A stretch of 64,000 nt of DNA from an uncultured Muribaculaceae bacterium (GCA_910586995.1 CAJUKZ010000003.1:186001-250000), one strand, 5' to 3'; shown: positions 26,368 through 36,152, numbered from the stretch's first letter. Translations and numbers: made by a program. Notes: generated by a model from the sequence alone, not told the origin.

Positions 26368-28839
26368 TCAATACGGATCTACGTCGTAGTGCAGCACCGT
26401 GCCCTTGAAATCAGGATCTTTGGCTATTGCGACATGAGCGTCGAGCAATGTCTGCTTCACACGGCGCATCGACGCCGAGACCTCAATCTTCAGCATTATC
26501 TTGCGTATGTGCATCTGCTGCACACGCGACACCGACGGACGGTCAGGTCCGCTGACCCGCGTCCCGAACAGATCCCTTAGAGTGGCCGCATAACGTTCGG
26601 CCACATGATCCAGCCTATCGGCATCTCGATGGCGGAGATATACATAGACAACACGTGTGAAAGGCGGATAGAGAAACATCCGCCTTTCCTCTATCTCATG
26701 GTTGTAGAATCCCTCATAATCGTGCGAACGCAGGTACTGAATCACAGGATGCTCCGGCTGATATGTCTGCACCATCACGCGCCCTTGGGAATCCCTGCGT
26801 CCGGCACGTCCGGCTACCTGCATCAACATATTGAACGCGCGCTCGGCCGAACGAAAATCCGGAAAATTGATCAGGGTATCGGCATTAAGCACGGCCACCG
26901 CAGACACATCACTGAAATCAAGACCTTTAGTCACCATCTGCGTGCCTACGAGTATGTCGGCTTTATGCTGCGAGAAGCCGTCTATTATACTCTGGTATGA
27001 GTCTCTCGAGCGCGTGGTGTCGAGATCCATGCGCAGCACCCGGCTGCCGGGGAAGTGGCCATCGATCTCGTCCTCGACACGCTCTGTGCCGTAACCTACA
27101 ACTTCGATCTGCGGCTGCCGGCACACCGGACACCTGTCCGGCATTGGATAGGTAGCCCCGCAATAGTGGCACACAAGTCTGTCGGAATCGCGGTGATACG
27201 TCAGCGATACATCGCAATCGGTGCATTTCGGTATATAAGCGCAGGCCCTGCATCTGGCAATTGGAGCAAAACCGCGCCGGTTGTGGAATATGATAGCCTG
27301 CTTGCCCGATCCTACTGCCTTACATATGCCTGATATAACATCGGAGGAGAAAGCACCGCTTACCTGATTGCGGTCGCGGCTGCGCTTCATATCCACTATG
27401 TCGATCAATGGCAAGTGCGTACCACTGCCATAGCGCTTGCTAAGGGTGACAAGACCGAAGCGTCCCTGCAACGCCTTATAGTAAGTCTCCACGGCCGGTG
27501 TAGCCGATCCAAGCAAAGTTTTGGCTCCATGCATCCTCGCAAGCATAATGGCTGAATCGCGGGCATTGTAGCGCGGCGCTGGATCAGCCTGCTTATAGCT
27601 GCTCTCATGTTCCTCGTCCACTATCACAAGTCCGATGTTGGCGAAAGGCAGAAATACCGACGAGCGTGCGCCGATAACAACACGCGGCTCAGAAGATCCA
27701 AGCATGTCGCGCCATACCTCCACCCTGTCGTTGTCGGAAAACTTGGAATGATATATGACCACTTTGCTGCCGAAGACACGTTGCAACCTGCGTGTAAGCT
27801 GCGTGGTAAGCGCTATTTCCGGAACGAGATACAGCACCTGACGTCCTTGCGCGAGCACGTGGTCTATCAGCCTGATATATATTTCCGTCTTACCGGAAGA
27901 TGTGACTCCATGAAGCAACGTTATGTCGTGGTTTATGAAAGACTTGTGTATGCTGTCGAGCGCATCTTCCTGCACATCAGACAACTCCGGCAACCCATAG
28001 GTTGGTATATCGACCTGCGTGAACCGCCCCACAGTCTTCCGGTATACTTCCACAACACCCTTGTCAGCCAAAGCCTTGATGATAGCCGGAGACGTACCGC
28101 TGCGCTCCACAAGCGCCTTGCGCGTGACCTCCGTGGGAGCGTCACCGTCGGTCGATACCCTCAGCGTCTCCATCAGAGCCATAAACGCCTGCTCCTGTCT
28201 GGAGGCACGGCCAATAAGCGTGAACGCCTCATGCACACCCTCCCGGCTGAGAAAGTGCTTAGGAATGCTGACAAATGTTTCTGTCTTGGAACGGTAGCGC
28301 TCCACAAGCTTCTCGCTTATGATCACGACCCCTTTGTCCACCATACGGCTGATGATACGCTCCACGTTGTAGAATCCTGTATTGCGGACTATCTCGGCCA
28401 CAGACATGGCTTTATGAAGATGCAGATCATTAAGTATGTGCATCTCACGTTCGGAAAGCTCTGCTAACTCGGACGGCTCGGCATCCGGATTAACCGAAAG
28501 TACTGTCTCGCTCTCTATTTTCAATCCTGCCGGAACTGCAGCCTTGTACACATCTCCGACATTGGCGAGGTAGTATTCTGCCATCCATTCCCAGAACTGA
28601 AGCTGAGGCCTGCGCACGATGGGCTTGCGGTCAAGCTCCGCAGCTATATCCTTGACATCCACTCCGTCAGGTGGCTGGACTCCTATCTGGCGCACAATGC
28701 CGGTATAATACTTTCTCGACCCGAACGGCACTATCACACGATGCCCTACACCGAGCGTCATGACCATATCGTCAGGCACGCGGTAGGTAAAGTCCACATT
28801 GAACGGGAGAGGTAATAATATCTGTGCGTAAGATGGCAT
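26368..28839 (-). CDS. priA: Primosomal protein N' (PriA helicase)
   Basis: This 823-residue DNA helicase restarts stalled replication forks by loading DnaB through the primosome. The N-terminal fork-binding domain starts 'MPSYAQILLPLPF'. The helicase core has Walker A 'GVTSSGKTE' and the DEAH-type box 'VDEEHESSY'. An insert with four Cys pairs ('CRAC', 'CTDC', 'CHYC', 'CPVC') forms the two zinc sites. 'GTQMVTKGLDFSDV' and 'QVAGRAGRRDSQGRV' are the late helicase motifs. The start at 28839 was chosen since it gives the family's usual N-terminus; an in-frame start 39 bases upstream lies inside the terminator T tract of the next gene. dnaB is encoded nearby on the same strand. Confidence 0.96.
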   Translation of the reverse strand: MPSYAQILLPLPFNVDFTYRVPDDMVMTLGVGHRVIVPFGSRKYYTGIVRQIGVQPPDGVDVKDIAAELDRKPIVRRPQLQFWEWMAEYYLANVGDVYKAAVPAGLKIESETVLSVNPDAEPSELAELSEREMHILNDLHLHKAMSVAEIVRNTGFYNVERIISRMVDKGVVIISEKLVERYRSKTETFVSIPKHFLSREGVHEAFTLIGRASRQEQAFMALMETLRVSTDGDAPTEVTRKALVERSGTSPAIIKALADKGVVEVYRKTVGRFTQVDIPTYGLPELSDVQEDALDSIHKSFINHDITLLHGVTSSGKTEIYIRLIDHVLAQGRQVLYLVPEIALTTQLTRRLQRVFGSKVVIYHSKFSDNDRVEVWRDMLGSSEPRVVIGARSSVFLPFANIGLVIVDEEHESSYKQADPAPRYNARDSAIMLARMHGAKTLLGSATPAVETYYKALQGRFGLVTLSKRYGSGTHLPLIDIVDMKRSRDRNQVSGAFSSDVISGICKAVGSGKQAIIFHNRRGFAPIARCRACAYIPKCTDCDVSLTYHRDSDRLVCHYCGATYPMPDRCPVCRQPQIEVVGYGTERVEDEIDGHFPGSRVLRMDLDTTRSRDSYQSIIDGFSQHKADILVGTQMVTKGLDFSDVSAVAVLNADTLINFPDFRSAERAFNMLMQVAGRAGRRDSQGRVMVQTYQPEHPVIQYLRSHDYEGFYNHEIEERRMFLYPPFTRVVYVYLRHRDADRLDHVAERYAATLRDLFGTRVSGPDRPSVSRVQQMHIRKIMLKIEVSASMRRVKQTLLDAHVAIAKDPDFKGTVLHYDVDPY

Positions 28840-28858
28840 TGCAGGCGTAAAGATACAT

Positions 28859-28895
28859 AAAAAAAGCGCGGGACGCAAACTTTGTCGCGTCCCGC
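28859..28895 (-). terminator. Terminator of the internalin-like LRR gene
   Basis: GCGGGACGC (28868-28876) pairs perfectly with GCGTCCCGC (28887-28895); on the minus strand seven T follow (28865-28859). It separates the LRR gene from priA. Confidence 0.88.
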
Positions 28896-28943
28896 GGATA
28901 TTGTAGCCGGACTATGCCGGATCTGAATTCATGCTACATCTGA

Positions 28944-30002
28944 TCAGGGATTCCACTGGCAGGCCATCATTCTCAGGTTAGAGCAACCGATGGTGCGGAT
29001 GTCGGTAAGGACATTGTAGCGGCAGTTGATGTAGGTAAGAGCTGAATCGAAGGATACATCAAGCATCTGAAGCTGGTTGTTGTTGCAGAGCAGACGCTGG
29101 AGGTAGGTCTGGTTGGAGAGATTCAGACGGGTAAGGTCGTTGTAGGAGCAGTCTACGAACAGAAGGTTTGTGCAACCGCTCACATCAAGTGTGGTAAGGT
29201 CGTTGTAGGAGCAAACCAGGTCAAGAAGGTTGTTGCAGTTGCGAACGCCGAGAGTCACCATATTGTTGTCGGTGCAGACAAATGTGCTGAGCGAAGGCAG
29301 ACCTGAAACGATCATTGTGGTGAGCTGGTTGTCGTCTACATTGAGGTTCTGCAGATTCTCTACGCCAAAGAGGTTAAGAGTGGTAAGCTTGTTGTAGCCG
29401 GCATACAGATTCTTAAGACCGGTACATCCGTCGACCTTTAGGTTTTCAAGATGGTTGCCCTGGCAGTTTAGTGTCTGCAACGATGTGATGCCTGAAACGT
29501 TGAGGTCCACAAAATAGTTGTTGGAGACATTCAGGTTCTTGATGGCAGTGGCCCCGCTGAGGTCCATCTCAAGAAGACGGTTGTTGTTGAGACTTACTTT
29601 CTCAAGTGCCGCACAGTTGCCGAAATCAACAGATGTCATGGCGTTGCGGGAAGCATTGAGTTCAGTAAGGGAGACGTCGCCGTCAACGCTGAGGCTTGCG
29701 AGCTTATTGCGAGACACATCCACTGTGCGGAGTGCAGTGAATCCCGACAGGTTGAGGTCGCCGGCGAGTTTTTTATCTTTCCACTTTATTTCGGTGATGC
29801 GGCCGTTCTCTACAGTCACACCTTCCCATGTGGAGGGAGCATTAAGATCAGTGATCTTCAGAGCCTGGGCATTTGTTGCGTCCTTCTCTGCAGGTTGCGA
29901 CAGGAAAGTTTTAAGTTGCTTGAGCTCGTTCTTGTCGACTTTCTGAGCGAAAACCATCGCGCTGCTAAGTGCGAGAGTAATCAGTAATACAGCTTTTTTC
30001 AT
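28944..30002 (-). CDS. Secreted internalin-like leucine-rich-repeat protein
   Basis: This 352-residue protein has a signal peptide (MKKAVLLITLALSSAMVFAQ). From about residue 75 to the end it is a run of about 13 LRR units of 20-22 residues, for instance 'LKNLYAGYNKLTTLNLFGVE' and 'LLDLVCSYNDLTTLDVSGCT'. This LRR type uses the 'LxxLxCxxNxLTxLDVSxC' pattern and differs from the BspA-type gene at 3.4 kb. There is no lipid cysteine, membrane anchor or sorting tail. It is likely periplasmic or secreted, with protein binding as the role; the partner is unknown. Repeats are close to each other in DNA, so copy number may vary between strains. Confidence 0.82.
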   Translation of the reverse strand: MKKAVLLITLALSSAMVFAQKVDKNELKQLKTFLSQPAEKDATNAQALKITDLNAPSTWEGVTVENGRITEIKWKDKKLAGDLNLSGFTALRTVDVSRNKLASLSVDGDVSLTELNASRNAMTSVDFGNCAALEKVSLNNNRLLEMDLSGATAIKNLNVSNNYFVDLNVSGITSLQTLNCQGNHLENLKVDGCTGLKNLYAGYNKLTTLNLFGVENLQNLNVDDNQLTTMIVSGLPSLSTFVCTDNNMVTLGVRNCNNLLDLVCSYNDLTTLDVSGCTNLLFVDCSYNDLTRLNLSNQTYLQRLLCNNNQLQMLDVSFDSALTYINCRYNVLTDIRTIGCSNLRMMACQWNP

Positions 30003-30104
30003 AATATAAATAGTTGTGGTTGGTTAATTTCTTTTATACTATAGGAACAACCCAGAAATGAAAAGGTTGCAACTACCACAATTTTTTTTTGAAAAAGCTG
30101 TCTA

Positions 30105-30124
30105 CAGCCCCTGTACAGGGACTG
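30105..30124 (-). terminator. Possible weak terminator of dnaB
   Basis: CAGCCCC (30105-30111) and GGGACTG (30118-30124) can pair (one G-T wobble) around a six-base loop. On the minus strand a T5 run follows nine bases later. Weak. Confidence 0.3.
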
Positions 30125-30131
30125 AGGCCTG

Positions 30132-31676
30132 TCAGAATGGAGGCAAAGTCTCGTCTGTCGATGGTGTGAAGTCGACGCTTCCACCTGTGAAACCCGGCTT
30201 TCCACCATCGGCGCTGTCAGCCGAGGGAACTCCGGCATTCAGACGCGAAGCCACTGTCATTGATTCCATACCACCGTCGTCGGTCCAATTCTCGAAGCGC
30301 GCGAATTTGGACCGGAAGCGCAGCTTCACATCATCGACGCTACCGCTACGGTGCTTGGCCACTATGAATTCCGCAAGACCACGTATGTCATTGCCGGCGG
30401 CATCCTCGCCCGACTTCAGATAGTATTCCGGACGATGTATGAAGCATACAATATCAGCATCCTGCTCTATCGCTCCGGATTCACGAAGGTCGGACAGCTG
30501 CGGACGCTTGCCATCGGTTCGGTTCTCCACCTGACGGTTGAGCTGCGAAAGTGCCACTATAGGGATATTGAGTTCCTTGGCCAGTTGCTTGAGCGAACGC
30601 GAGATCATCGACACCTCCTGCTCGCGCGAACCAAACTTCATGCCCGATGCGTTCATTAGCTGAAGGTAGTCGATAACAATGAATTTCACATCATGCTCTC
30701 TCACAAGACGCCTTGCCTTGGTACGCAGTTCGAAAATCGACAGCGATGGAGTGTCGTCAATATAGAGCGGCGCACCTGTGAGATGCTTGATCCTCGACAT
30801 GAGCTGATCCCATTCAAGTTGCGACAGGCGGCCACTCTTGATCTTCTCACCCTCAAGCTCGCAGATATTGGATATCAGACGGTTCACCAATTGCAGGTTC
30901 GACATTTCAAGCGAGAAGATAGCGACCGGAGTATTGTAGCGCACGGCCATATTCTGTGCCATCGACAGCACGAACGCAGTCTTTCCCATCGCAGGACGTG
31001 CAGCAATGATGATCAGGTCTGAGTTCTGCCATCCGGAAGTCAATTTGTCAAGATCATGGTAGCCGGTCTCCAGTCCGCTGAGTCCCGACTCCCTGTTAGC
31101 GGCATTCTGTATCTGCGTTATAGCCTGATCTATCACCGGGTCGATCTGCGTCACATCCTTCTTGACGTTGCGCTGCGAGATCTCGAACAGACGCCCTTCT
31201 GCCTCCTGGAGCAGATCGTCCACGTCGTTGCTCTCGTCGAATGCTTTCGACTCTATTGATGAAGCAAACGATATCAACTCGCGGGCAAGATATTTCTGCG
31301 CCACGATGCGGGCATGGTATTCGACATGCGCCGCAGAACTGACTCGCATCGTAAGTTCCGATATATACGCCGGACCTCCTGCTTCTTTAAGCGTCTGGTT
31401 GAGACGCAACTGCTCCGTGACGGTAAGCATATCGATCGGCTGCTGCTTTGCGCCAAGAGTCTGTATGGCTTCGTATATCTTCGTATGCGCAGGATCATAG
31501 AAACTCTCGGGCTTGAGGAGGTCGCAGACTGTCGTATATGCGTCTTTCTCAAGCATAAGTGCACCAAGCACAGCCTGCTCTATATCCGTATCGCGCGGCT
31601 GCACACGGCCCACGGCGTCAGCCGCGGCTTTCTGGTTCTGTTTCTGACGGTAATCGCTGTTACTGAATGGAGGCAT
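30132..31676 (-). CDS. dnaB: Replicative DNA helicase DnaB
   Basis: This 514-residue hexameric helicase unwinds DNA at the replication fork. The N-terminal helical domain ('DIEQAVLGALMLEKDAY', 'FYDPAHTKIYEAIQTLG') is followed by the RecA-like core with Walker A 'ARPAMGKTAFVLSMA', Walker B 'FIVIDYLQLM', 'SREQEVSMISRSLKQLAKEL' and 'VALSQLNRQVENR'. Length and motifs are normal and no intein is present. The last 40 residues are Gly/Ser-rich and probably disordered. It lies near priA on the same strand, with the LRR gene between. Confidence 0.97.
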   Translation of the reverse strand: MPPFSNSDYRQKQNQKAAADAVGRVQPRDTDIEQAVLGALMLEKDAYTTVCDLLKPESFYDPAHTKIYEAIQTLGAKQQPIDMLTVTEQLRLNQTLKEAGGPAYISELTMRVSSAAHVEYHARIVAQKYLARELISFASSIESKAFDESNDVDDLLQEAEGRLFEISQRNVKKDVTQIDPVIDQAITQIQNAANRESGLSGLETGYHDLDKLTSGWQNSDLIIIAARPAMGKTAFVLSMAQNMAVRYNTPVAIFSLEMSNLQLVNRLISNICELEGEKIKSGRLSQLEWDQLMSRIKHLTGAPLYIDDTPSLSIFELRTKARRLVREHDVKFIVIDYLQLMNASGMKFGSREQEVSMISRSLKQLAKELNIPIVALSQLNRQVENRTDGKRPQLSDLRESGAIEQDADIVCFIHRPEYYLKSGEDAAGNDIRGLAEFIVAKHRSGSVDDVKLRFRSKFARFENWTDDGGMESMTVASRLNAGVPSADSADGGKPGFTGGSVDFTPSTDETLPPF

Positions 31677-31726
31677 CGGTATCGGTTGGCTTTATATTAT
31701 TGTGTAAATCCAATGATTTCAGGGTC

Positions 31727-31763
31727 AAAAAACGCCGATGCGGCTAAATGGGCGGCATCGGCG
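31727..31763 (-). terminator. Terminator of the zinc-ribbon gene
   Basis: CGCCGATGC (31733-31741) pairs perfectly with GCATCGGCG (31755-31763); six T follow on the minus strand. Confidence 0.88.
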
Positions 31764-31796
31764 CTGTATGTTCGCGCGCTATGTAGGCGTGGAGGC

Positions 31797-32576
31797 TTAT
31801 TTATCAGCCGGTGCGAGAGTCACACCTGCCAGTTCGGGATCAATCATGATGCGTCCGCAGTATTCACATACGATCACTTTCTTGCGCATCTTGATCTCCA
31901 TCTGCTTCTGCGGTGGAATACGGTTGAAGCAACCGCCGCAGGCATTACGCTGAATATAGACAATACCAAGGCCGTTGCGGGCGTTTTTGCGGATACGCTT
32001 GAATGCTGCAAGTGTACGCTCATCGACTCGGGGCTCAAGATTCTTGGCTTCCTCGCGGAGTTGTTCTTCCTGCTGGCGGGTCTCCGATACAATCTCCTCA
32101 AGCTCCGATTTCTTTTCCTGAAGCACATGCTCATGGTCGGCAAGGACGTCGCGTGTAGCGGCGATGTCTGCGGTCTTGTTGTCGATCGCACGGCCGAAGT
32201 CGTTGATGTGCTTCTCGCACAGTTCTATTTCGAGAGTCTGGAACTCTACTTCTTTTGTCAGAAGATCGAACTCACGGTTGTTGCGCACGTTGTCGAGTTG
32301 TTCCTTGTAACGGGCTATCTTGGCTTCGGACTCGTTGATCTTCTCCTTCTCGGAAGCAAGCTTACGATGAAGCTCGTCTATCTCCTTTGTGTAGTTCTCA
32401 ATACGGGTCTTTAAACCTTCGATATTGTCTTCCAGGTCCTTGACTTCAAGAGGAAGATCGCCGCGCACCTGCTTGATGCGGTCAATTTCCGAAAGTACTG
32501 TCTGGAGCTGGTAGAGCGATTTCAAGCGCTCCTCGACTGTGAGAGGCTGTTCGGCCTGAGTCTTATCTGTAGCCAT
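31797..32576 (-). CDS. Coiled-coil protein with C-terminal C4 zinc ribbon
   Basis: This 259-residue cytoplasmic protein is a long coiled coil (about 10-195, heptad-rich in Glu, Lys and Leu) ending in a zinc ribbon with 'CGGCFNRIPPQ' and 'VCEYCGRIM', so four cysteines. This layout is shared with the CT398/YlqF-like 'zf-RING_7' family, proposed to take part in translation or nucleic-acid handling in other bacteria; the role in Bacteroidota is unknown. It follows the Nif3 gene by two bases on the same strand, so the two are almost certainly cotranscribed, a pairing that recurs widely. Confidence 0.85.
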   Translation of the reverse strand: MATDKTQAEQPLTVEERLKSLYQLQTVLSEIDRIKQVRGDLPLEVKDLEDNIEGLKTRIENYTKEIDELHRKLASEKEKINESEAKIARYKEQLDNVRNNREFDLLTKEVEFQTLEIELCEKHINDFGRAIDNKTADIAATRDVLADHEHVLQEKKSELEEIVSETRQQEEQLREEAKNLEPRVDERTLAAFKRIRKNARNGLGIVYIQRNACGGCFNRIPPQKQMEIKMRKKVIVCEYCGRIMIDPELAGVTLAPADK

Positions 32577-32578
32577 GT

Positions 32579-33367
32579 CTATAAATAATGGATAGGATTC
32601 TGTTCTACGTCTGAATAATAGACTGCAAAGTTAGGAAATTTTTCCGAGATAGCGCGATAAAATATTTGTTTTGTGCATTTTTCGCTCTCGTGGTGTCCGA
32701 TGTCGATGATGAAAATATCGTCGGCATGGTCAAGGAAAAAATTCAGTTTTGTATCGGAATTGATATATGCCTGAGCTCCCGCTGCTATCGCAGCCGGTAT
32801 GAAATCGCTGCCTGCTCCACCACACAGCGCCACACGTGTGATGCCGCGGCGTGCCTTAGCTGGATCTGAGCATCGTGCCACAGGCGTGGCAAATGTCCGC
32901 TTCACGAGTCCGACAAGGTTTTCCGGCGAAAGCTCCTCCGACAGATTGCCAACCATGCCACAGCCTGCTCCCGGATTGCCACACATAGGCGACAGCACCT
33001 CGCACCCCGACAGTCCGAGTGCCGACGCCATCTGCGCCGACACTCCAGCCGGAGCGTTATCCACCGACGTGTGCGATGAATAGATCGTGACACCCGCAAG
33101 TATGGCTTTCTCCGCGACACGCTCGACGCGGTCGCGGCCCAATATCTGACGCACTCCCTTGAAAATAAGCGGATGATGCGCCACCACAAGGTTGCACCCA
33201 CGGGAGACGGCCTCGCTTATAATTTCCTCGGTAGCATCGACACACACCAGTGCGCCAGTACATTCCTGATCTGGATGCCCTGTCTGAAAACCGGAATTAT
33301 CCCATCCCTCCTGAAGCCGGAGAGGTGCGATTTCTTCAATGGCACTGACAATCTGACGATGGGTCAT
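32579..33367 (-). CDS. Nif3-like dinuclear metal centre protein
   Basis: This 262-residue protein belongs to the Nif3/YbgI family (also called GTP cyclohydrolase I type 2), hexameric with two metal ions per subunit. Metal-binding motifs 'VVAHHPLIF', 'HTSVDNAPAG' and 'IDIGHHESE' are intact. It has the short form without the CutA-like insert often found in other members. The biochemical role is unsettled; metal or nucleotide handling are proposals. It begins six bases after the aspS stop and overlaps no gene; aspS, this gene and the zinc-ribbon gene form one probable operon. Confidence 0.9.
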   Translation of the reverse strand: MTHRQIVSAIEEIAPLRLQEGWDNSGFQTGHPDQECTGALVCVDATEEIISEAVSRGCNLVVAHHPLIFKGVRQILGRDRVERVAEKAILAGVTIYSSHTSVDNAPAGVSAQMASALGLSGCEVLSPMCGNPGAGCGMVGNLSEELSPENLVGLVKRTFATPVARCSDPAKARRGITRVALCGGAGSDFIPAAIAAGAQAYINSDTKLNFFLDHADDIFIIDIGHHESEKCTKQIFYRAISEKFPNFAVYYSDVEQNPIHYL

Positions 33368-33373
33368 ACAGGT

Positions 33374-35137
33374 TTATTTTTCGGGTTGCGGCATTATCGC
33401 TATCGACAGTTCGTCGAGCTGCTTGGCATCGAGCGGTGCTGGAGCGTCAAGCATGACATCACGGCCGCTGTTGTTTTTCGGGAAAGCGATGCAGTCGCGT
33501 ATGCTGTCGAGTCCGGCGAAAAGCGATACCCAACGGTCGAGACCGTATGCCAGACCCCCGTGCGGAGGTGCTCCGTATGTAAAGGCATTCATCAGGAAGC
33601 CGAACTGCTCCTGTGCCTTCTCCGGAGTGAATCCGAGAATCTCAAACATTTTCGACTGCAGGGCGCTGTCGTGGATACGTATTGATCCTCCGCCGACTTC
33701 CACACCGTTGACCACCATATCGTATGCGTCGGCGCGTACGGCTGCCGGATCGGTATCGAGCATGGGTATATCCTCGTCCTTGGGATGTGTGAATGGATGA
33801 TGCATAGCCATAAGGCGCTGTTCTTCGTCGCTCCACTCAAACATCGGGAAGTCCACAACCCACAGACAGGCGAACTTGTTCTTGTCGCGCAGTCCGAGCT
33901 GACGGCCCATTTCCAGACGCAATTCACAGAGCTGCTTGCGAGTCTTCATTATGTCGTCGCCTGAGAGAATGAGTATGAGGTCGCCGGGCTGGGCATCCAT
34001 AGCCTCGCGAAGTTTCTGCAATGTCTCCTGCGAATAGAATTTGTCGACGCTTGATTTTACATTTCCATCGGCCTCGACACGTGCGTATACCATGCCTTTT
34101 GCACCGATCTGCGGACGCTTTACATAATCGGTGAGCGCGTCGATCTGCTTGCGTGTATATGAAGCCGCACCTTTGGCGCATATTCCGCCAATATATGCCG
34201 CATTGTCGAATACAGAGAATCCATATCCCTTGAGCACGTCCATCAGTTCGACAAAACGCATGTCGAATCTAAGATCGGGCTTGTCTGAGCCATAATACTT
34301 CATAGCGTCGGCCCAAGGCATGCGGGGGAATGGTACAGGAAGATCGACACCGCGCAATTCCTTGAACAGATGCACGGCCATTCCCTCGAAAAGATTTATC
34401 ACATCGTCCTGATCTACAAAGCTCATCTCACAGTCGATCTGTGTGAACTCGGGCTGACGGTCGGCACGGAGGTCCTCGTCGCGGAAGCATTTCACAATCT
34501 GGAAGTAACGGTCCATACCAGATACCATAAGCAACTGTTTAAGGGTCTGGGGCGACTGTGGCAGAGCATAGAACTGGCCCTGATTCATGCGTGAGGGCAC
34601 GACAAAGTCGCGCGCACCCTCGGGTGTAGAACCCACGAGCATCGGTGTCTCGATCTCAAGGAAGCCTTTGCTGTCGAGATAGCGGCGCACTTCCATAGTC
34701 ATCTTATGGCGCAGTTCGAGATTGCGGCGCACAGGAGCGCGGCGCAGGTCGAGGTAGCGGAATTTCATACGCAGGTCATCTCCGCCATCGGTGTCATCCT
34801 CGATCGTGAACGGGGGGACACAACTTGCGTTGAGGATGTTGAGACTGTCTGCTATGATTTCAATATCGCCGGTCGGAAGATTGGGGTTCTTGCTTGTACG
34901 TTCTGCCACTGTTCCTGTCACCTGGACAACATATTCGCGTCCGAGGTGCGAAGCGGCCTCGCAGAGCGCGGCATCGTTTTCTACATTGAACACCACTTGA
35001 GTGATTCCATAGCGGTCGCGCACGTCCACAAATGTCATGCCACCCATCTTGCGTGCCCTCTGCACCCATCCGGCCAGAGTGACTTTCTTGCCGGCATCGG
35101 CAAGCCTGAGCTCGCCGCATGTATTAGTCCTGTACAT
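33374..35137 (-). CDS. aspS: Aspartyl-tRNA synthetase
   Basis: This 587-residue cytoplasmic enzyme charges tRNA-Asp. The N-terminal OB fold ('[20 protein letters not shown]') is followed by class II motif 2 ('[18 protein letters not shown]'), a GAD insert typical of bacterial AspRS, and motif 3 ('[15 protein letters not shown]'). Length is normal. Whether it is discriminating or not cannot be told from what I see. It heads the operon with nif3 and the zinc-ribbon gene, with a promoter box at 35182-35189. Confidence 0.97.
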   Translation of the reverse strand: MYRTNTCGELRLADAGKKVTLAGWVQRARKMGGMTFVDVRDRYGITQVVFNVENDAALCEAASHLGREYVVQVTGTVAERTSKNPNLPTGDIEIIADSLNILNASCVPPFTIEDDTDGGDDLRMKFRYLDLRRAPVRRNLELRHKMTMEVRRYLDSKGFLEIETPMLVGSTPEGARDFVVPSRMNQGQFYALPQSPQTLKQLLMVSGMDRYFQIVKCFRDEDLRADRQPEFTQIDCEMSFVDQDDVINLFEGMAVHLFKELRGVDLPVPFPRMPWADAMKYYGSDKPDLRFDMRFVELMDVLKGYGFSVFDNAAYIGGICAKGAASYTRKQIDALTDYVKRPQIGAKGMVYARVEADGNVKSSVDKFYSQETLQKLREAMDAQPGDLILILSGDDIMKTRKQLCELRLEMGRQLGLRDKNKFACLWVVDFPMFEWSDEEQRLMAMHHPFTHPKDEDIPMLDTDPAAVRADAYDMVVNGVEVGGGSIRIHDSALQSKMFEILGFTPEKAQEQFGFLMNAFTYGAPPHGGLAYGLDRWVSLFAGLDSIRDCIAFPKNNSGRDVMLDAPAPLDAKQLDELSIAIMPQPEK

Positions 35138-35181
35138 ATTATTATATGGATATGAGTTTTTATCAAGGGGATTTTACGCCC

Positions 35182-35189
35182 CAAAGTTA
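35182..35189 (-). promoter_or_regulatory. Promoter -7 box of the aspS operon
   Basis: The minus strand reads TAACTTTG, 45 bases before the aspS ATG. It forms a perfect inverted pair with the plus-strand box at 35203-35210, 13 bases apart. Confidence 0.5.
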
Positions 35190-35202
35190 CAAATTTTTTG
35201 CT

Positions 35203-35210
35203 TAACTTTG
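35203..35210 (+). promoter_or_regulatory. Promoter -7 box of the beta-barrel gene pair
   Basis: TAACTTTG matches TAnnTTTG, 85 bases before the ATG at 35295. It mirrors the aspS box, so the two promoters must share or compete for the same short stretch. Confidence 0.5.
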
Positions 35211-35294
35211 ACGGCATCATTATACTTTATGGCAAGACTATGCCTACAAAGACATCACCAAACAGAAGTGAACACTACAAAACCCTTCCTACTA

Positions 35295-36128
35295 ATGAAT
35301 TTATATAAAAAACTGATAGCAGCGGCTGCCATGATCCTGACTATGACGGCAGCACATGCAACACAGACCGCTGATTCAGTCACCGTGATCAAAAATCCGG
35401 CAAAAGTCGTGATCACAAACTCTGCCGACGGACACACAAAAGTCGAAGTATTCGAATCTGACCACAGCTCCGACACAGACATCATGTTCGGCAAGAATAA
35501 TCCCACCCGGCTATCACTCGGCAAACGTGGACATGTACTGTTCTTCAACGGCATATTCGGCGGAATGGTCTTCCCTACCGACGAACCTAAAGGAATGCTC
35601 CCGTCGTGGGAGATAGGAGTTACACATCTGCTCGGCTACGGTTATCGCACAGGCCGCTACACGCCTGAGCTATCGGCCGGAATCGGTTTCGCCTACCGGT
35701 GGTACAACGTAGGCAACGGCTACCGTATCGACAGACAAGCCGACAGAATGGAACTCATACCTGTTAATACCGGCGAGGCTATTTACAAAAGCCCTAACTC
35801 ACGGTTCACCACGTCGTCGTTCCTTCTGTCGTTCTCGCTTAAACAGAAGATATACCGCAAACTATACTTTATGGCGTCGGCTATCCTTGATTTCAACTTC
35901 TACACCGACGCATTCTTCGAGTATAAGGATCATGAAACAGGTTCTGTAAAAACCAAGATCAACTACAAAGGATTCCATCAGAGAATAATGCGTTGCGATC
36001 TTATGGCTACGATCGGTTTTTCCGGCATTGCCGGTGTCTACGTACGATATTCACCCACCCCGGTATTCAAAGACTCCTACGGACCTAAGTTCGAACAGAT
36101 AGCAGCCGGAATATCCCTGTTTTTTTAA
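35295..36128 (+). CDS. Outer-membrane beta-barrel family protein (first of two paralogues)
   Basis: This 277-residue protein starts with a signal peptide (MNLYKKLIAAAAMILTMTAAHA). From about residue 75 strands alternate in the way of a small outer-membrane barrel, ending 'IAGVYVRYSPTPVFKD' and a final phenylalanine, as expected for barrel assembly. The longer open frame reaching back to 35037 overlaps aspS and lacks a signal, so the ATG at 35295 was chosen; it also follows the promoter box. The next gene has the same length and a similar ending, pointing to duplication. Function unknown; porin-like or structural roles are possible. Confidence 0.75.
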   Translation: MNLYKKLIAAAAMILTMTAAHATQTADSVTVIKNPAKVVITNSADGHTKVEVFESDHSSDTDIMFGKNNPTRLSLGKRGHVLFFNGIFGGMVFPTDEPKGMLPSWEIGVTHLLGYGYRTGRYTPELSAGIGFAYRWYNVGNGYRIDRQADRMELIPVNTGEAIYKSPNSRFTTSSFLLSFSLKQKIYRKLYFMASAILDFNFYTDAFFEYKDHETGSVKTKINYKGFHQRIMRCDLMATIGFSGIAGVYVRYSPTPVFKDSYGPKFEQIAAGISLFF

Positions 36129-36152
36129 AAGCTTGTTTAATAATAGATGTAA

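Noticed and set aside
27607..28467. Open frame of 286 codons on the plus strand opposite priA
   Set aside because: Antisense to conserved PriA coding sequence; no signal, motif or promoter supports it.
31314..32414. Open frame of 366 codons spanning dnaB and the zinc-ribbon gene on the plus strand
   Set aside because: It crosses two real genes and the terminator between them on the opposite strand.
35037..35294. N-terminal extension of the first beta-barrel gene
   Set aside because: It overlaps aspS and the promoter region, and a good signal peptide starts at 35295.
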